From: Candidatus Corynebacterium faecipullorum
GTDB taxonomy: Bacteria > Actinomycetota > Actinomycetes > Mycobacteriales > Mycobacteriaceae
Assembly (NCBI GenBank): GCA_019114925.1
Contig: DXEO01000114.1
Coordinates: 1 to 64,000 of the forward strand
Direction of reading: 5' to 3'
Length of the DNA: 64,000 nucleotides
Position numbers and translations under genes: made by a program. The notes beneath the pieces were generated by a model. It was not told the DNA's origin. It ran no database searches and was given only the letters and a program-made list of their open reading frames with translations. Shown in pieces: positions 50,897 through 59,344 of this stretch (its first letter is position 1; each line of letters opens with the position of its first letter).

Positions 50897-53078
50897 TCTC
50901 AAGGCGATCGGCAAGGGACTTCCCGTCCTAGAGACCATTGATTCTCTTCCTTCAGACGGCCACGTCGTGGTCCAGGCTCCGCCCGGCACGGGTAAGACCA
51001 CGCTTGTTCCGCCGGCGTTGGCCAACCAGATAGAGGGCAAGGTTCTCGTTACCGCACCACGCCGCGTGGCGGTGCGCGCTGCGGCCAACCGCTTGCAGGA
51101 GTTGTCTGGTCAGCGCATCGGCTATGCGGTGCGCGGTGATTCCCGGAAGGGTCAGGACGTTGAGTTTTTAACTCCCGGCGTGCTGTTACGCCGCCTGCTG
51201 CGGGATCCGGAACTCTCTGGCGTTGGTGCCGTAGCCATCGACGAAGTCCACGAGCGCCAGCTCGATACTGACCTCCTGCTCGGCATGTGTTTGGAGTTGG
51301 CGCAGCTCCGCGATGATTTTCGGGTTATTGCCATGTCCGCTACTGTCGACGCCGCCCGTTTTTCCCAGCTCATGGGGAATGCGCCGATCCATTCCACCGA
51401 AGCGGTGACGTACCCGCTCGACATTTCCTATGAACCGATTCCGGGGCGCGCTGCAGGAAATCGAGACTTTTGGAAAGGCGTGGCGAGGGTTGCCGCGCGG
51501 CAGCAAGAGTCCACGCTGGTCTTTGTTCCTGGCGTGCGCGAAGTCAACCTGGTGTGCGATGCATTGAGTGGCCACAACGTTTTTCCGCTCCATGGCCGCC
51601 AAACCACGCAGGAGCAAGACGCTGCGCTCTACACCAGAGAACAACGCATCGTGGTGGCGACGTCCATCGCGGAATCTTCACTGACCGTGCCGGGTGTGCG
51701 CACTGTCATCGATGCTGGGCTATCTCGCGTACCCAAGCGGGATGCGCAGCGCGGGATGAGTGGATTGGTGACGGTGTCGACGTCGAAAAGCAGTGCCGAT
51801 CAACGCGCCGGACGTGCCGGACGTGAGGCGCCCGGCACCGTCATCCGCTGCTATTCGCAGGAAGACTACCAGCACTTTTCCCCGCACGTGATTCCAGAAA
51901 TCGTTTCCGCGGACCTCACGCAGGCGGCACTGTTCATGGATTGCTGGGGCGCGGGACCAGACTTCCCGTTGCTGGATCCCCCACCGGAGCCCGCGCTTGC
52001 CGACGCCCACCGCACCCTAGATCTGCTCAACGCTGGCGAGGAATTGGCGCTGCTGCCGACGCACCCACGGTGGGGCGCGGCACTGTTGAAGTACGGTGCG
52101 GGGGCAGCGCAGACGATTGCCCGGCTGGATGATTCGGATCCGAAGCGGCTGGCCCGCCTGGTTCCCAACAAAGGTCCGGTGGACCCAGGTGTGGTGGTCG
52201 CTAGCGCCTTCCCAGAGTTCGTGGCTAAGCGCGTTGGTGACAAGGAGTATTTGCTCGCTAGTGGAACCCGTGCGCGGTTTCTCGAGGATGGTCACGAGTG
52301 GTTGGCGGTGGCAGAGGTATCGTTGGCACAATCTGGAAACGCCATCATTCGTGAAGCAGTGCCCATTGCGGAAAAGGACGCGCTTGAAATCATCGGCGTC
52401 ACGGAGGAAACCCGAGCTTTTCTCGACGGCAGCACAGTACGCGGCGTGCGCGTGCGTGCGGCAGGCGCCATCGTGTTGTCGGAGACGCCAGTGAAGGTCT
52501 CCGGTGATGAGACGGCGGAGGCACTACGCAACTCCGGACAGGGTTTAAGCCTGTTCCACTTCAGCGACAAGGCCCAGAATCTGCGGGAACGTATGCGGCA
52601 TCTGCATAGGGCATACGGTGAGCCCTGGCCGGACGTGGACGGCGATGACCTGAGCTGGCTGGAGCCGGAGCTGAATGAGCTGGCTGCCGGGAAGCACCCA
52701 GACATGTACCCAGCGCTGCAGCGTCTGCTGCCGTGGCCCGAAGCTAGCCGCTTAGACGAGCTCGCACCGGAGCGACTGCCGGTTCCATCCGGGCGTGCTG
52801 CAAGGATCGATTGGTCCGGCGAGCGCCCAGTGGTCTCCATCAAGTTGCAGGAGTGTTTCGGGCTGGCGGAGTCCCCCGAATACTGCGGCCACCGAGTGCA
52901 ATTCCATCTACTGTCTCCCGCCGGCCGGCCACTTGCCGTTACCGATGATCTGGCGAGCTTCTGGTCTGGCCCCTATGCCGGGGTGCGCGCGGACATGCGC
53001 GGGCGCTATCCCAAGCACCCGTGGCCGGAGGATCCGTGGAATGCGGTAGCAACCGCAAAGACGAAGAACAGGATTTAA
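50889..53078 (+). CDS. hrpB: ATP-dependent helicase HrpB
   Basis: This 729-residue DExH-box helicase has Walker A APPGTGKTT at 30-38, DEVHER, SAT and QRAGRAGR motifs, the HA2 region, and the C-terminal HrpB-specific domain ending WPEDPWNAVATAKTK. HrpB is an RNA helicase of unclear physiological role. ATG 50889 overlaps the acetyltransferase stop by 8 nt. Its stop overlaps the convergent tauE gene by 4 nt (TTAA). Confidence 0.92.
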   Translation: MFDLKAIGKGLPVLETIDSLPSDGHVVVQAPPGTGKTTLVPPALANQIEGKVLVTAPRRVAVRAAANRLQELSGQRIGYAVRGDSRKGQDVEFLTPGVLLRRLLRDPELSGVGAVAIDEVHERQLDTDLLLGMCLELAQLRDDFRVIAMSATVDAARFSQLMGNAPIHSTEAVTYPLDISYEPIPGRAAGNRDFWKGVARVAARQQESTLVFVPGVREVNLVCDALSGHNVFPLHGRQTTQEQDAALYTREQRIVVATSIAESSLTVPGVRTVIDAGLSRVPKRDAQRGMSGLVTVSTSKSSADQRAGRAGREAPGTVIRCYSQEDYQHFSPHVIPEIVSADLTQAALFMDCWGAGPDFPLLDPPPEPALADAHRTLDLLNAGEELALLPTHPRWGAALLKYGAGAAQTIARLDDSDPKRLARLVPNKGPVDPGVVVASAFPEFVAKRVGDKEYLLASGTRARFLEDGHEWLAVAEVSLAQSGNAIIREAVPIAEKDALEIIGVTEETRAFLDGSTVRGVRVRAAGAIVLSETPVKVSGDETAEALRNSGQGLSLFHFSDKAQNLRERMRHLHRAYGEPWPDVDGDDLSWLEPELNELAAGKHPDMYPALQRLLPWPEASRLDELAPERLPVPSGRAARIDWSGERPVVSIKLQECFGLAESPEYCGHRVQFHLLSPAGRPLAVTDDLASFWSGPYAGVRADMRGRYPKHPWPEDPWNAVATAKTKNRI

Positions 53079-53845
53079 CCCCACTGCTGCCAGGCCAGGT
53101 ACACGCTCATCACCACGACGAGAGTGAGGAGCGCATAACGGATAAGCTTCGCACCGCCGCCGAGCACTGTTCGCGCGCCCAGCTGCGCGCCAATGATATT
53201 TGCTGCTGCAAGAACTAAGGCGAGCCCCCATACCACGTGCCCGCCCACGATGAAGACCACGAGCGCGCCGACGTTGGTACATGTGTTGACCACCTTGGAC
53301 ATCGCGGCAGAGGTAAGGAAGTTCTGGGAAAAGATGGCGGTGAAGGCCATGATGAGGAACATGCCGGTGCCGGGGCCAAAGATACCGTCGTAGAAGGCAA
53401 TGGCCGCCACCGCGGCTAACCCTGCCCACGTGCGCCAGCCGCCGCGGATACCGTCCCCTTCACCGCTGCCGAAGTCTGGGCGAAAGGCCACGAAGAGGCC
53501 GACTGTCACCATGAGCACGATGATGATCGGCCGCATGACGTCCTTATCCATGAGTGCGGCTGCTGCGGCCCCGAGTCCAGAGCATAGGAGGGCGATAATG
53601 CCCATACGGATGAGCTCGCCCTTCGGCGGGCGTACCTTCTTGACGAGCGTGACGGCAGCAGAGGCCGTTCCAGAGACCGCCGCCACCTTGTTCGTGGCCA
53701 GCGCGGTGGCGGGCGCAAGCTGGGGTGCGACCGCCAGGATGAGCGGAATGAGCACGAGCCCGCCGCCACCAATGACGGCATCGATCCATCCGGCCACGGC
53801 AGCGCCGATGGTGAGAATCGCCCAACCACTTAGTCCGAAATCCAT
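53075..53845 (-). CDS. TauE/SafE family sulfite/anion exporter
   Basis: This 256-residue protein has about eight helices in two repeats and the family motifs GWIDAVIGGGGLVLIP and GFYDGIFGPGTGMF-like YDGIFGPGTG. The family exports sulfite, sulfoacetate or related anions. ATG 53845 is chosen because TTTAAT (complement at 53853-53858) lies 7 nt upstream; ATGs at 53851 and 53854 are alternatives. It diverges from an AbrB-type gene whose own -10 hexamer overlaps this one. Confidence 0.85.
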   Translation of the reverse strand: MDFGLSGWAILTIGAAVAGWIDAVIGGGGLVLIPLILAVAPQLAPATALATNKVAAVSGTASAAVTLVKKVRPPKGELIRMGIIALLCSGLGAAAAALMDKDVMRPIIIVLMVTVGLFVAFRPDFGSGEGDGIRGGWRTWAGLAAVAAIAFYDGIFGPGTGMFLIMAFTAIFSQNFLTSAAMSKVVNTCTNVGALVVFIVGGHVVWGLALVLAAANIIGAQLGARTVLGGGAKLIRYALLTLVVVMSVYLAWQQWG

Positions 53846-53852
53846 GTCCATC

Positions 53853-53860
53853 ATTAAACT
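53853..53860. promoter_or_regulatory. Overlapping divergent -10 elements
   Basis: ATTAAACT holds TAAACT (53855-53860) for the plus-strand gene and TTTAAT (complement of 53853-53858) for tauE. Each lies 7 nt from the chosen start codon. RNA polymerase could not occupy both at once. Confidence 0.5.
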
Positions 53861-53867
53861 CGATTCC

Positions 53868-54914
53868 ATGTCTGTTCGTACGAGATGGGTCATCGTGGCA
53901 CCGGGGTCCGCGGCACTCGGGGCATTGTTTAGCTACCTTCACGTACCCGCAGCCTGGATCCTCGGCGCCATCGTGGTCTCGGGAGCCATGGCCTTGACGA
54001 CGGGCAAAGAACTCGCCGTTAATGAGCACTTCTATTCTGTCGCCCGCGGATTCATCGGAATGATGGCGGGAATACCGCTGACCTTAGTTCCTGCCTCCAC
54101 GCTCATTGGCTTTGTGCCGGCCGCGGTGACGATGTCACTCATTACTGTTTTAATCGGTGTCGCCGGCGGCGTGCTGCTGCACCGTTCGCAGCCGAAAGAT
54201 ATTTCCTGGGAAACCGGAATTTTATCCATGCTGCCGGGCGGGGCCTCGCTCATGCCGGCGCTAGCCAGTGAACTCGGTGCGGACTACCGCTACGTGGCGC
54301 TGACGCAATACCTGCGCCTTCTGGCGGTGTCGGTATCGCTGCCTTTGGTGGTCTCCTTGTTAGATTCCCCCGCGGGCAAGGGCGTGGACATGAGCGTTGA
54401 CGGCGAGGTCACGTGGTGGGTCGTGCTGCTGAGCCTCGCCATCGCGGTGGTTGGTGAGAAGCTAGGCAAGCTGGTGCGTTTGCCAGCTGCTGCTGTTTTG
54501 GGGCCACTCATCTTGACGGTGCTGGTCGCTCAGGTTATTCCCGCCGGCCACACTTTGGAGCCGCTCTACGTGTTCAAGATCATGGCGTTTATGTCCATCG
54601 GCTGGGTCTGCGGTGGTGGGCTGTCGGTACCGGCACTGCGGGCCTTCGCCAAGCAGCTGCCGGCGACGATCCTCTTTATCATTGTCGTGATCGGCGTGTG
54701 CGCATTGACCGCCCTGCCTTTGACCGCATGGCTGGACATCACCTACTTCGAGGCTTACCTCGCCACCTCCCCCGGCGCGCTGGAGACGGTGCTTGCGCTG
54801 TCTGCGGAAGGCGGGGCGGGCCCCGCCGTGGTGGCCGTACAGATTATCCGGCTCATCATTGTGCTGGTCATCGCCGGCTACCTGCCGCAGATTTTGCGGC
54901 TATTCCGCCGCTAG
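53868..54914 (+). CDS. AbrB family membrane protein (putative transporter)
   Basis: This 348-residue protein has 9-10 helices in two similar halves and the motifs ILGAIVVSGAMA and TGILSMLPGGASLMPALASELGAD, hallmarks of the AbrB/ammonia-monooxygenase-like membrane family. Despite the name it is not the AbrB transcription factor. Function is unknown, and a transporter role is likely. ATG 53868 has TAAACT 7 nt upstream (leaderless); an ATG at 53844 is possible. Its stop overlaps convergent DUF885 by 4 nt (CTAG). Confidence 0.83.
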   Translation: MSVRTRWVIVAPGSAALGALFSYLHVPAAWILGAIVVSGAMALTTGKELAVNEHFYSVARGFIGMMAGIPLTLVPASTLIGFVPAAVTMSLITVLIGVAGGVLLHRSQPKDISWETGILSMLPGGASLMPALASELGADYRYVALTQYLRLLAVSVSLPLVVSLLDSPAGKGVDMSVDGEVTWWVVLLSLAIAVVGEKLGKLVRLPAAAVLGPLILTVLVAQVIPAGHTLEPLYVFKIMAFMSIGWVCGGGLSVPALRAFAKQLPATILFIIVVIGVCALTALPLTAWLDITYFEAYLATSPGALETVLALSAEGGAGPAVVAVQIIRLIIVLVIAGYLPQILRLFRR

Positions 54915-56572
54915 TCCAGAATCGTCTCGCGCAGAATCGACATCGGCACAGAACCTAGGGCCAACGCCTGGGAGTGGAAATCACGTACGTCCATCCCTTG
55001 TTCAACTGCGGCGTCGCGGGTCTGCTGCCACAGGCGCTGGCCCAGAGCATAAGACGGAGCCTGGCCCGGCCAGCCCAGGTAACGGGTGACCTCGAAGGAG
55101 AGGTTGGCGTCATCCATCGCGGTGTTTTCACGCATGAAGGTCTTGACGTGGGACTTGTCCCAGACGCCGGACGCGGTGCACTCCGGAAGGGCTTTACCCA
55201 AGTGGAGTCCGATGTCGACCACGACGCGGGCGGCGCGGAAGCGTTGGGCGTCGAGAAGCCCCATGCGGAAGCCCGGATCATCCATGTATCCCAGCTCCGC
55301 CATGAGTGCCTCAGCGTACAGAGCCCAGCCCTCACCGTGGCCGGAGTTCCACGTCACCGCACGGCGCCATAGGTTGAGGTCCGGCTGGGTCAGCGCGGCG
55401 CCAATCTGCAGATGGTGGCCCGGCGCGCCCTCGTGGTGGACGGTTGTCAGCTCCTGCCAGGTGTGGAAAAGCTCCTGGCCAGCCGGTACGGACCACCACA
55501 TGCGGCCGGGGCGGGAGAAATCGTCAGAAGGAGAGGTGTAGAAGATGCCGCCGGTGCCTGCCGGATCGATGCAGCACTCGATTTCTTTAACGGCCTCCGG
55601 GATGTCGAAGGCGGTGCCGTCGAGGTCCTTGATGACGCGGTCCGCGGTGGACTGCATCCACTCCACCAGAGCATCGGTGCCGTGGAGCTGGTAGCGCTCC
55701 TCCTCGTTGAGCTTGCGCATAGCCGAGCGCACGGTGACGTCGGAGCCATAGAGCTCGTGGGCGATCTTTTCTTGTTCCGCCTTTATGGAGCGCACCTGGT
55801 CCAGGCCCCACTCATAGGCCTCATCGAGGTCCACGACATCGCCGACGAAAAGCTTGGAGAAGCGCTCGTAGCGCTCGCGGCCCACCGCGTCCTGCGATGG
55901 GGCCTGCGGCTGGAGTTCGTTAGAGAGCCAATCGGCGAATTCGCCGAAGGCTTCCTTGGCCGCGTCTACCTCTGGACCCTCAACGCCAAGGTCCTCGAGC
56001 ATGGAGCCGGCGTCGGCAAGCCGCTCGCATTGCACGAAGACATCGGAGATCTGGCGCTGCGGCGCCACCATTCCACGCGACGCCGCCTCGGTGAGGGACT
56101 CCTTGTAGCCGTTGAGTGAGGTTGCCACCTTCGACAGGCGCGAACGCAACGCATCAAGCTGCTCCGGGGTGTCCTTCGGCATGAGCATGAGGGTGTCGCG
56201 GATGGTCTGCACTGGGGAGGCAATGTTGTTGAGACAGCGGATGTCCTCACCGGCATGGTGCAGGTCAAGATCCAGGCAGAGACGGTCGCGCAAGACGGCG
56301 GCGGTGACGTAGTCCACCTCATCGAAGTCATCGTCATCATCAGACTCGTCGGTGGTGTCATCGAGGGCATCGAGATCCGCCATCATCTCACGAGTGCGAT
56401 CCGCCACGGAGGAGTAGTACTCCGGGGAGAAATCTTCCAACTCACCGTCGAAGCCGGGAATTCCCCACGCGGTGGCATCGGTGGGCGTGAGCTGCGCGAG
56501 GTCGTGGACGAAGTTATCGCACGACGCGTCCAGCAGCGAAGGCTGGCGCTCTGCGTTCTGGTCAAAACTCAT
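54911..56572 (-). CDS. DUF885 family protein (putative metallo-carboxypeptidase)
   Basis: This 553-residue soluble protein contains HHEGAPGHHLQIG, the conserved HExxxHH-type motif of DUF885 proteins, which are thought to be zinc-dependent peptidases. An acidic run (DDTTDESDDDDDFDE) lies near residues 70-85. TAGACT (complement at 56581-56586) lies 8 nt before ATG 56572, supporting a leaderless start there. No signal peptide is visible, so it is probably cytoplasmic. It is the only gene in its transcript. Confidence 0.83.
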   Translation of the reverse strand: MSFDQNAERQPSLLDASCDNFVHDLAQLTPTDATAWGIPGFDGELEDFSPEYYSSVADRTREMMADLDALDDTTDESDDDDDFDEVDYVTAAVLRDRLCLDLDLHHAGEDIRCLNNIASPVQTIRDTLMLMPKDTPEQLDALRSRLSKVATSLNGYKESLTEAASRGMVAPQRQISDVFVQCERLADAGSMLEDLGVEGPEVDAAKEAFGEFADWLSNELQPQAPSQDAVGRERYERFSKLFVGDVVDLDEAYEWGLDQVRSIKAEQEKIAHELYGSDVTVRSAMRKLNEEERYQLHGTDALVEWMQSTADRVIKDLDGTAFDIPEAVKEIECCIDPAGTGGIFYTSPSDDFSRPGRMWWSVPAGQELFHTWQELTTVHHEGAPGHHLQIGAALTQPDLNLWRRAVTWNSGHGEGWALYAEALMAELGYMDDPGFRMGLLDAQRFRAARVVVDIGLHLGKALPECTASGVWDKSHVKTFMRENTAMDDANLSFEVTRYLGWPGQAPSYALGQRLWQQTRDAAVEQGMDVRDFHSQALALGSVPMSILRETILD

Positions 56573-56642
56573 AAGGGCGAAGTCTAACGAAGATCCGGGG
56601 GTTTGGGCCAACCCAGCGCCGCCTTATTTACCAGGTTGTTAG

Positions 56643-57212
56643 CTAATTGTTGCTCCACTTACTTCCCGGGCTTGTCCACGACGAGAATCCATCGAGTACC
56701 CCGGCCGGGGAAGGATTGACCACGAGAGCATCGAGGAAGCGCTTTTGAACAAAGCCTTCCTGCACCATTGCGGAGTACATATGCACGAAAGGCTGCCAGA
56801 AACCGTTGACGTCTACCAGACCCACCGGGCCGTCGAGGTTACCTAATTGCTGCAGGGTGAGCACCTCGGTGAGCTCCTCTAGAGTTCCCACGCCACCCGG
56901 CAGGCACACGAAGGCATCCGCGAGTGCCTCCATACGCGTCTTGCGCTGCGCCATGGTGTCCACGACCTCGAGCTTGGTTACCCGCTGGTGTGACATCTCA
57001 TAATCGACGAGCTGCCGCGGGATTACCCCAATGACTGTGCCACCGGCGGCAAGGCAGGAATCTGCGACGATGCCCATCAGGCCTACGTCACCACCGCCAT
57101 AGACCAGGGTGAGGTTGCGCCGCGCGAGCTCCTCCCCCAAAAGGTGTGCGGCTTGGCCATAGGCTTCAGAGTTTCCGGCGGCGGAGCCGCAGTACACAGC
57201 AACAGAATCCAT
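56643..57212 (-). CDS. LOG family protein (TIGR00730-like)
   Basis: This 189-residue protein has the Rossmann-like LOG motifs: VYCGSAAGN near the N-terminus, LVYGGGDVGLMG and PGGVGTLEELTE with catalytic residues. LOG proteins act as cytokinin riboside 5'-monophosphate phosphoribohydrolases, and bacterial members release bases from AMP-type nucleotides. TAGAGT (complement at 57220-57225) lies 7 nt before ATG 57212 (leaderless). It diverges from the ROK gene, and the operator-like repeats lie between them. Confidence 0.87.
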   Translation of the reverse strand: MDSVAVYCGSAAGNSEAYGQAAHLLGEELARRNLTLVYGGGDVGLMGIVADSCLAAGGTVIGVIPRQLVDYEMSHQRVTKLEVVDTMAQRKTRMEALADAFVCLPGGVGTLEELTEVLTLQQLGNLDGPVGLVDVNGFWQPFVHMYSAMVQEGFVQKRFLDALVVNPSPAGVLDGFSSWTSPGSKWSNN

Positions 57213-57241
57213 GAATACCACTCTAACGCAGGAACACTTCT

Positions 57242-57262
57242 AGACTATGATGTCTACTGAAT
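57242..57262. promoter_or_regulatory. Operator-like repeat, copy 1
   Basis: AGAC-N6-GTCT, then N and CTGAAT. The arms AGAC and GTCT are complementary. A second copy starts 34 nt downstream, and the two match at 17 of 21 positions. This copy lies 17 nt from the divergent LOG -10 hexamer. Confidence 0.6.
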
Positions 57263-57275
57263 CCCAATTTCTATT

Positions 57276-57296
57276 AGACAATGCGGTCTGCTGAAT
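57276..57296. promoter_or_regulatory. Operator-like repeat, copy 2
   Basis: Second copy of AGAC-N-ATG-NN-GTCT-N-CTGAAT. It ends 2 bases before the -10 hexamer TATACT (57298-57303) and covers the -35 region (TTAGAC 57274-57279) of the ROK gene, so a bound protein would block transcription. Confidence 0.6.
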
Positions 57297-57297
57297 T

Positions 57298-57303
57298 TAT
57301 ACT
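57298..57303 (+). promoter_or_regulatory. -10 element of ROK gene
   Basis: TATACT is a near-consensus -10 hexamer 6 nt before ATG 57310, with TTAGAC as a possible -35 at an 18-nt spacing. Transcription should start at or next to the ATG. Confidence 0.65.
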
Positions 57304-57309
57304 TGCGCC

Positions 57310-58386
57310 ATGATTAAATCTGGTCCCGTGTTCACTCGCCCCCGCACCCCAGCGGCGAAGTGCCTCCACATCATTCGACTCAACCCCATTGTTACCCGCA
57401 GTGAACTTGTCGAAGCCACGGGACTCTCCCAGCCGACGATTACCCGCGCCACTGCCGCACTGCTGGGTGCTGGACTGATTCGCGAGCGCACGGATTTGAC
57501 GCAATCCCGCGGCCGCGGGCGCCCCACCGTGCCCCTGGAAGTAGCGGATAATGACTGGATGCTGGCCGGCATCGCGGTTGGTACTGCCTTTACCCACATC
57601 GCCTTCTTCGACACCAAGGGGCGCACCCTCCGCGAGGAAGACGTGGCTACCCCGGTGTCGCGCTTGAGTGCAAGTGATGTCATCGAGCACATCATCGCTG
57701 GTGTCAACCGCCTGATGACCGGCCTGGATCGTCGTTTGGTTTCGGTCGGCGTGACCACCTCCGGCAGCGTCAACGAAGCTGGACGCATTACCGCCCACAA
57801 CCTGGGCTGGGACGAGATGGATATCGCCAGCCGTCTGGAGTACCAGTTCGGCGTTCCGATTGTCGTGTCCTCCGTCATCCCTGCCATCCTGGGATCCGAG
57901 ACGCAGTCTGCGGAGCTAGGCGCGGAAAAGCCCGTCATGGTGCTCTACGCGGATGACTCCGTTGGCGCCGCGCTGACCTTGGGCGATGAAATCGTGCAGC
58001 TCGAACTCGACGAAGCTGACGCCCTGGCCACGCAGGCAGTACTTTCTGCAACTGGCGGAGACTCATTCCCAGACGTGGTCGCGAATGCTGATGAAGAAAC
58101 GCGGGCGCTTCTCGACGACCGCGCGCGCTCCCTCGGGGCCACCGCTGCTGAACTTTTGACGCAGCATAAGCCCGATACGCTCGTGGTGGCCGGCGGCGCC
58201 TTCTCGGATGATCCGGCAGCTCCGAAGCTCTTTGCTTCCGCCGTGCGCCAAGCCACTGAGCACCCAGTGGAGCTGCGCATGATTCCCTCGCACACCGAGA
58301 TTGTTCGCGCCTGCACCCGCGCTGTGGCGCTCGATCCGCTGCTGCGCGTGCCGCTCGAGCTTGGCCGCGAGGCGAAAGCTGCCTAA
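57310..58386 (+). CDS. ROK family transcriptional regulator (degenerate ROK domain)
   Basis: This 358-residue protein has an N-terminal winged helix (VTRSELVEATGLSQPTITRATAALLGAGLI, about 27-56) and a ROK-like sugar-kinase fold with SVGVTTSGSVNEAGRI. The ROK zinc motif CxCGxxGCxE and a clear DxGGT phosphate loop are absent, so it is a regulator with a divergent sensor domain. The effector is probably a sugar or derivative. The promoter carries tandem repeats, pointing to autoregulation. Its stop overlaps convergent HAD by 4 nt (CTAA). Confidence 0.85.
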   Translation: MIKSGPVFTRPRTPAAKCLHIIRLNPIVTRSELVEATGLSQPTITRATAALLGAGLIRERTDLTQSRGRGRPTVPLEVADNDWMLAGIAVGTAFTHIAFFDTKGRTLREEDVATPVSRLSASDVIEHIIAGVNRLMTGLDRRLVSVGVTTSGSVNEAGRITAHNLGWDEMDIASRLEYQFGVPIVVSSVIPAILGSETQSAELGAEKPVMVLYADDSVGAALTLGDEIVQLELDEADALATQAVLSATGGDSFPDVVANADEETRALLDDRARSLGATAAELLTQHKPDTLVVAGGAFSDDPAAPKLFASAVRQATEHPVELRMIPSHTEIVRACTRAVALDPLLRVPLELGREAKAA

Positions 58387-58952
58387 AAGTAGACCGAGTC
58401 GATTCCCGTAAAAAGGTGGGCCTTGAGCCCGAGACGCTGAGCGGCGGTGACAAAGTCCGACCGATCATCGAAGAAGTGCGTGTCCTTGGCCTGCGCGCCG
58501 AGGGCATCCACGGCCACGAGGTAGGCCTCTGGATCCGGCTTGGCTACCCCGATATCGCAGCTCAGCGTCACGGCAGCGCATTCCTCCAACCAAGGCTGCG
58601 TCTGGCGGATCCGAGTTCCCAGTACCATCGGAACATTCGCCAAAATGCCGACGCTATGCCCTTGAGCAATAAACCCTAGGACCGCGCGCACCATCTCTTC
58701 ATCGGCGACCAACAGGCGCTCGGTGTCCAGTTCAGTCGCGTGGCTGACGTCAAAGGAGCTTAGTTCAGTCAGCGCACGAATGCGGCCCCAATACTGCGCA
58801 TCGCTCAGGTGCCCAGCATTATAGGCAGGGCGAAACTCCTCATAGATGGTCCAAAAGTGCTCTACGTTTTCGGGACGGAGGTAATCCTCCAACTCAGAGT
58901 TCCCGGCGGGCCGCATGAGCACGCCATAAAGGTCGAAGAGCAAACTTGCCAT
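58383..58952 (-). CDS. HAD superfamily hydrolase
   Basis: This 189-residue protein has motif I LLFDLYGVL, motif II near ILANVPMVLG, Lys in GVAKPDPEAY, and motif IV HFFDDRSD, typical of small HAD phosphatases. In motif I the nucleophile Asp is present but the usual second Asp is Gly-Val (DLYGV), as in several dehalogenase-like HADs. The substrate is unknown. TACACT (complement at 58959-58964) lies 6 nt before ATG 58952. The start lies within the 3' end of the upstream membrane-protein gene (59-nt overlap). Confidence 0.87.
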   Translation of the reverse strand: MASLLFDLYGVLMRPAGNSELEDYLRPENVEHFWTIYEEFRPAYNAGHLSDAQYWGRIRALTELSSFDVSHATELDTERLLVADEEMVRAVLGFIAQGHSVGILANVPMVLGTRIRQTQPWLEECAAVTLSCDIGVAKPDPEAYLVAVDALGAQAKDTHFFDDRSDFVTAAQRLGLKAHLFTGIDSVYF

Positions 58953-59280
58953 GCGCCCAGTGTAGCCAGACCGCACTAGCTCCAGTCAGCGTGCCCGCCA
59001 CGAAGAGCGGGAGCGACAGCGTGCCATGCGCCCACAACGTCGAGGTGGCCCCCACGAGGAACAAGCCGCCCACGCTAAACAGGGAGCGGCTCAGCGCCGT
59101 CGATGCTGCGGCAGCGCAGAGCAACAGTGCTAGTCCCGCGAACGGGCCGAGCATCACGGCGAGCGCGAAGAAGAAGGTTCCCAGCGCCATGTTCGTTGCG
59201 GCCAGCCACGTGCCGCCGACCAATGCGATCACAAGGCCGGCAAGGGCACCGCAAATGAGCATCAGGCGCGTTGTAGTCAT
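58894..59280 (-). CDS. Hypothetical membrane protein, 128 aa
   Basis: This protein has four hydrophobic helices (about residues 5-27, 29-50, 52-75 and 78-102) and a basic, Arg-rich C-terminus. No family is recognised. GGGAGAATTTC lies upstream of the ATG. Its 3' end overlaps the HAD start by 59 nt. It follows the ferritin region on the same strand, but a 64-nt gap and a hairpin-like CTCCCAC/GTGGGAG separate them. Confidence 0.6.
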   Translation of the reverse strand: MTTTRLMLICGALAGLVIALVGGTWLAATNMALGTFFFALAVMLGPFAGLALLLCAAAASTALSRSLFSVGGLFLVGATSTLWAHGTLSLPLFVAGTLTGASAVWLHWAHGKFALRPLWRAHAARREL

Positions 59281-59344
59281 AAAAGAAATTCTCCCACCAA
59301 CCGCAGAGGGCTGTGGGAGAATTCCTAGAAACTATATGGCTTCG

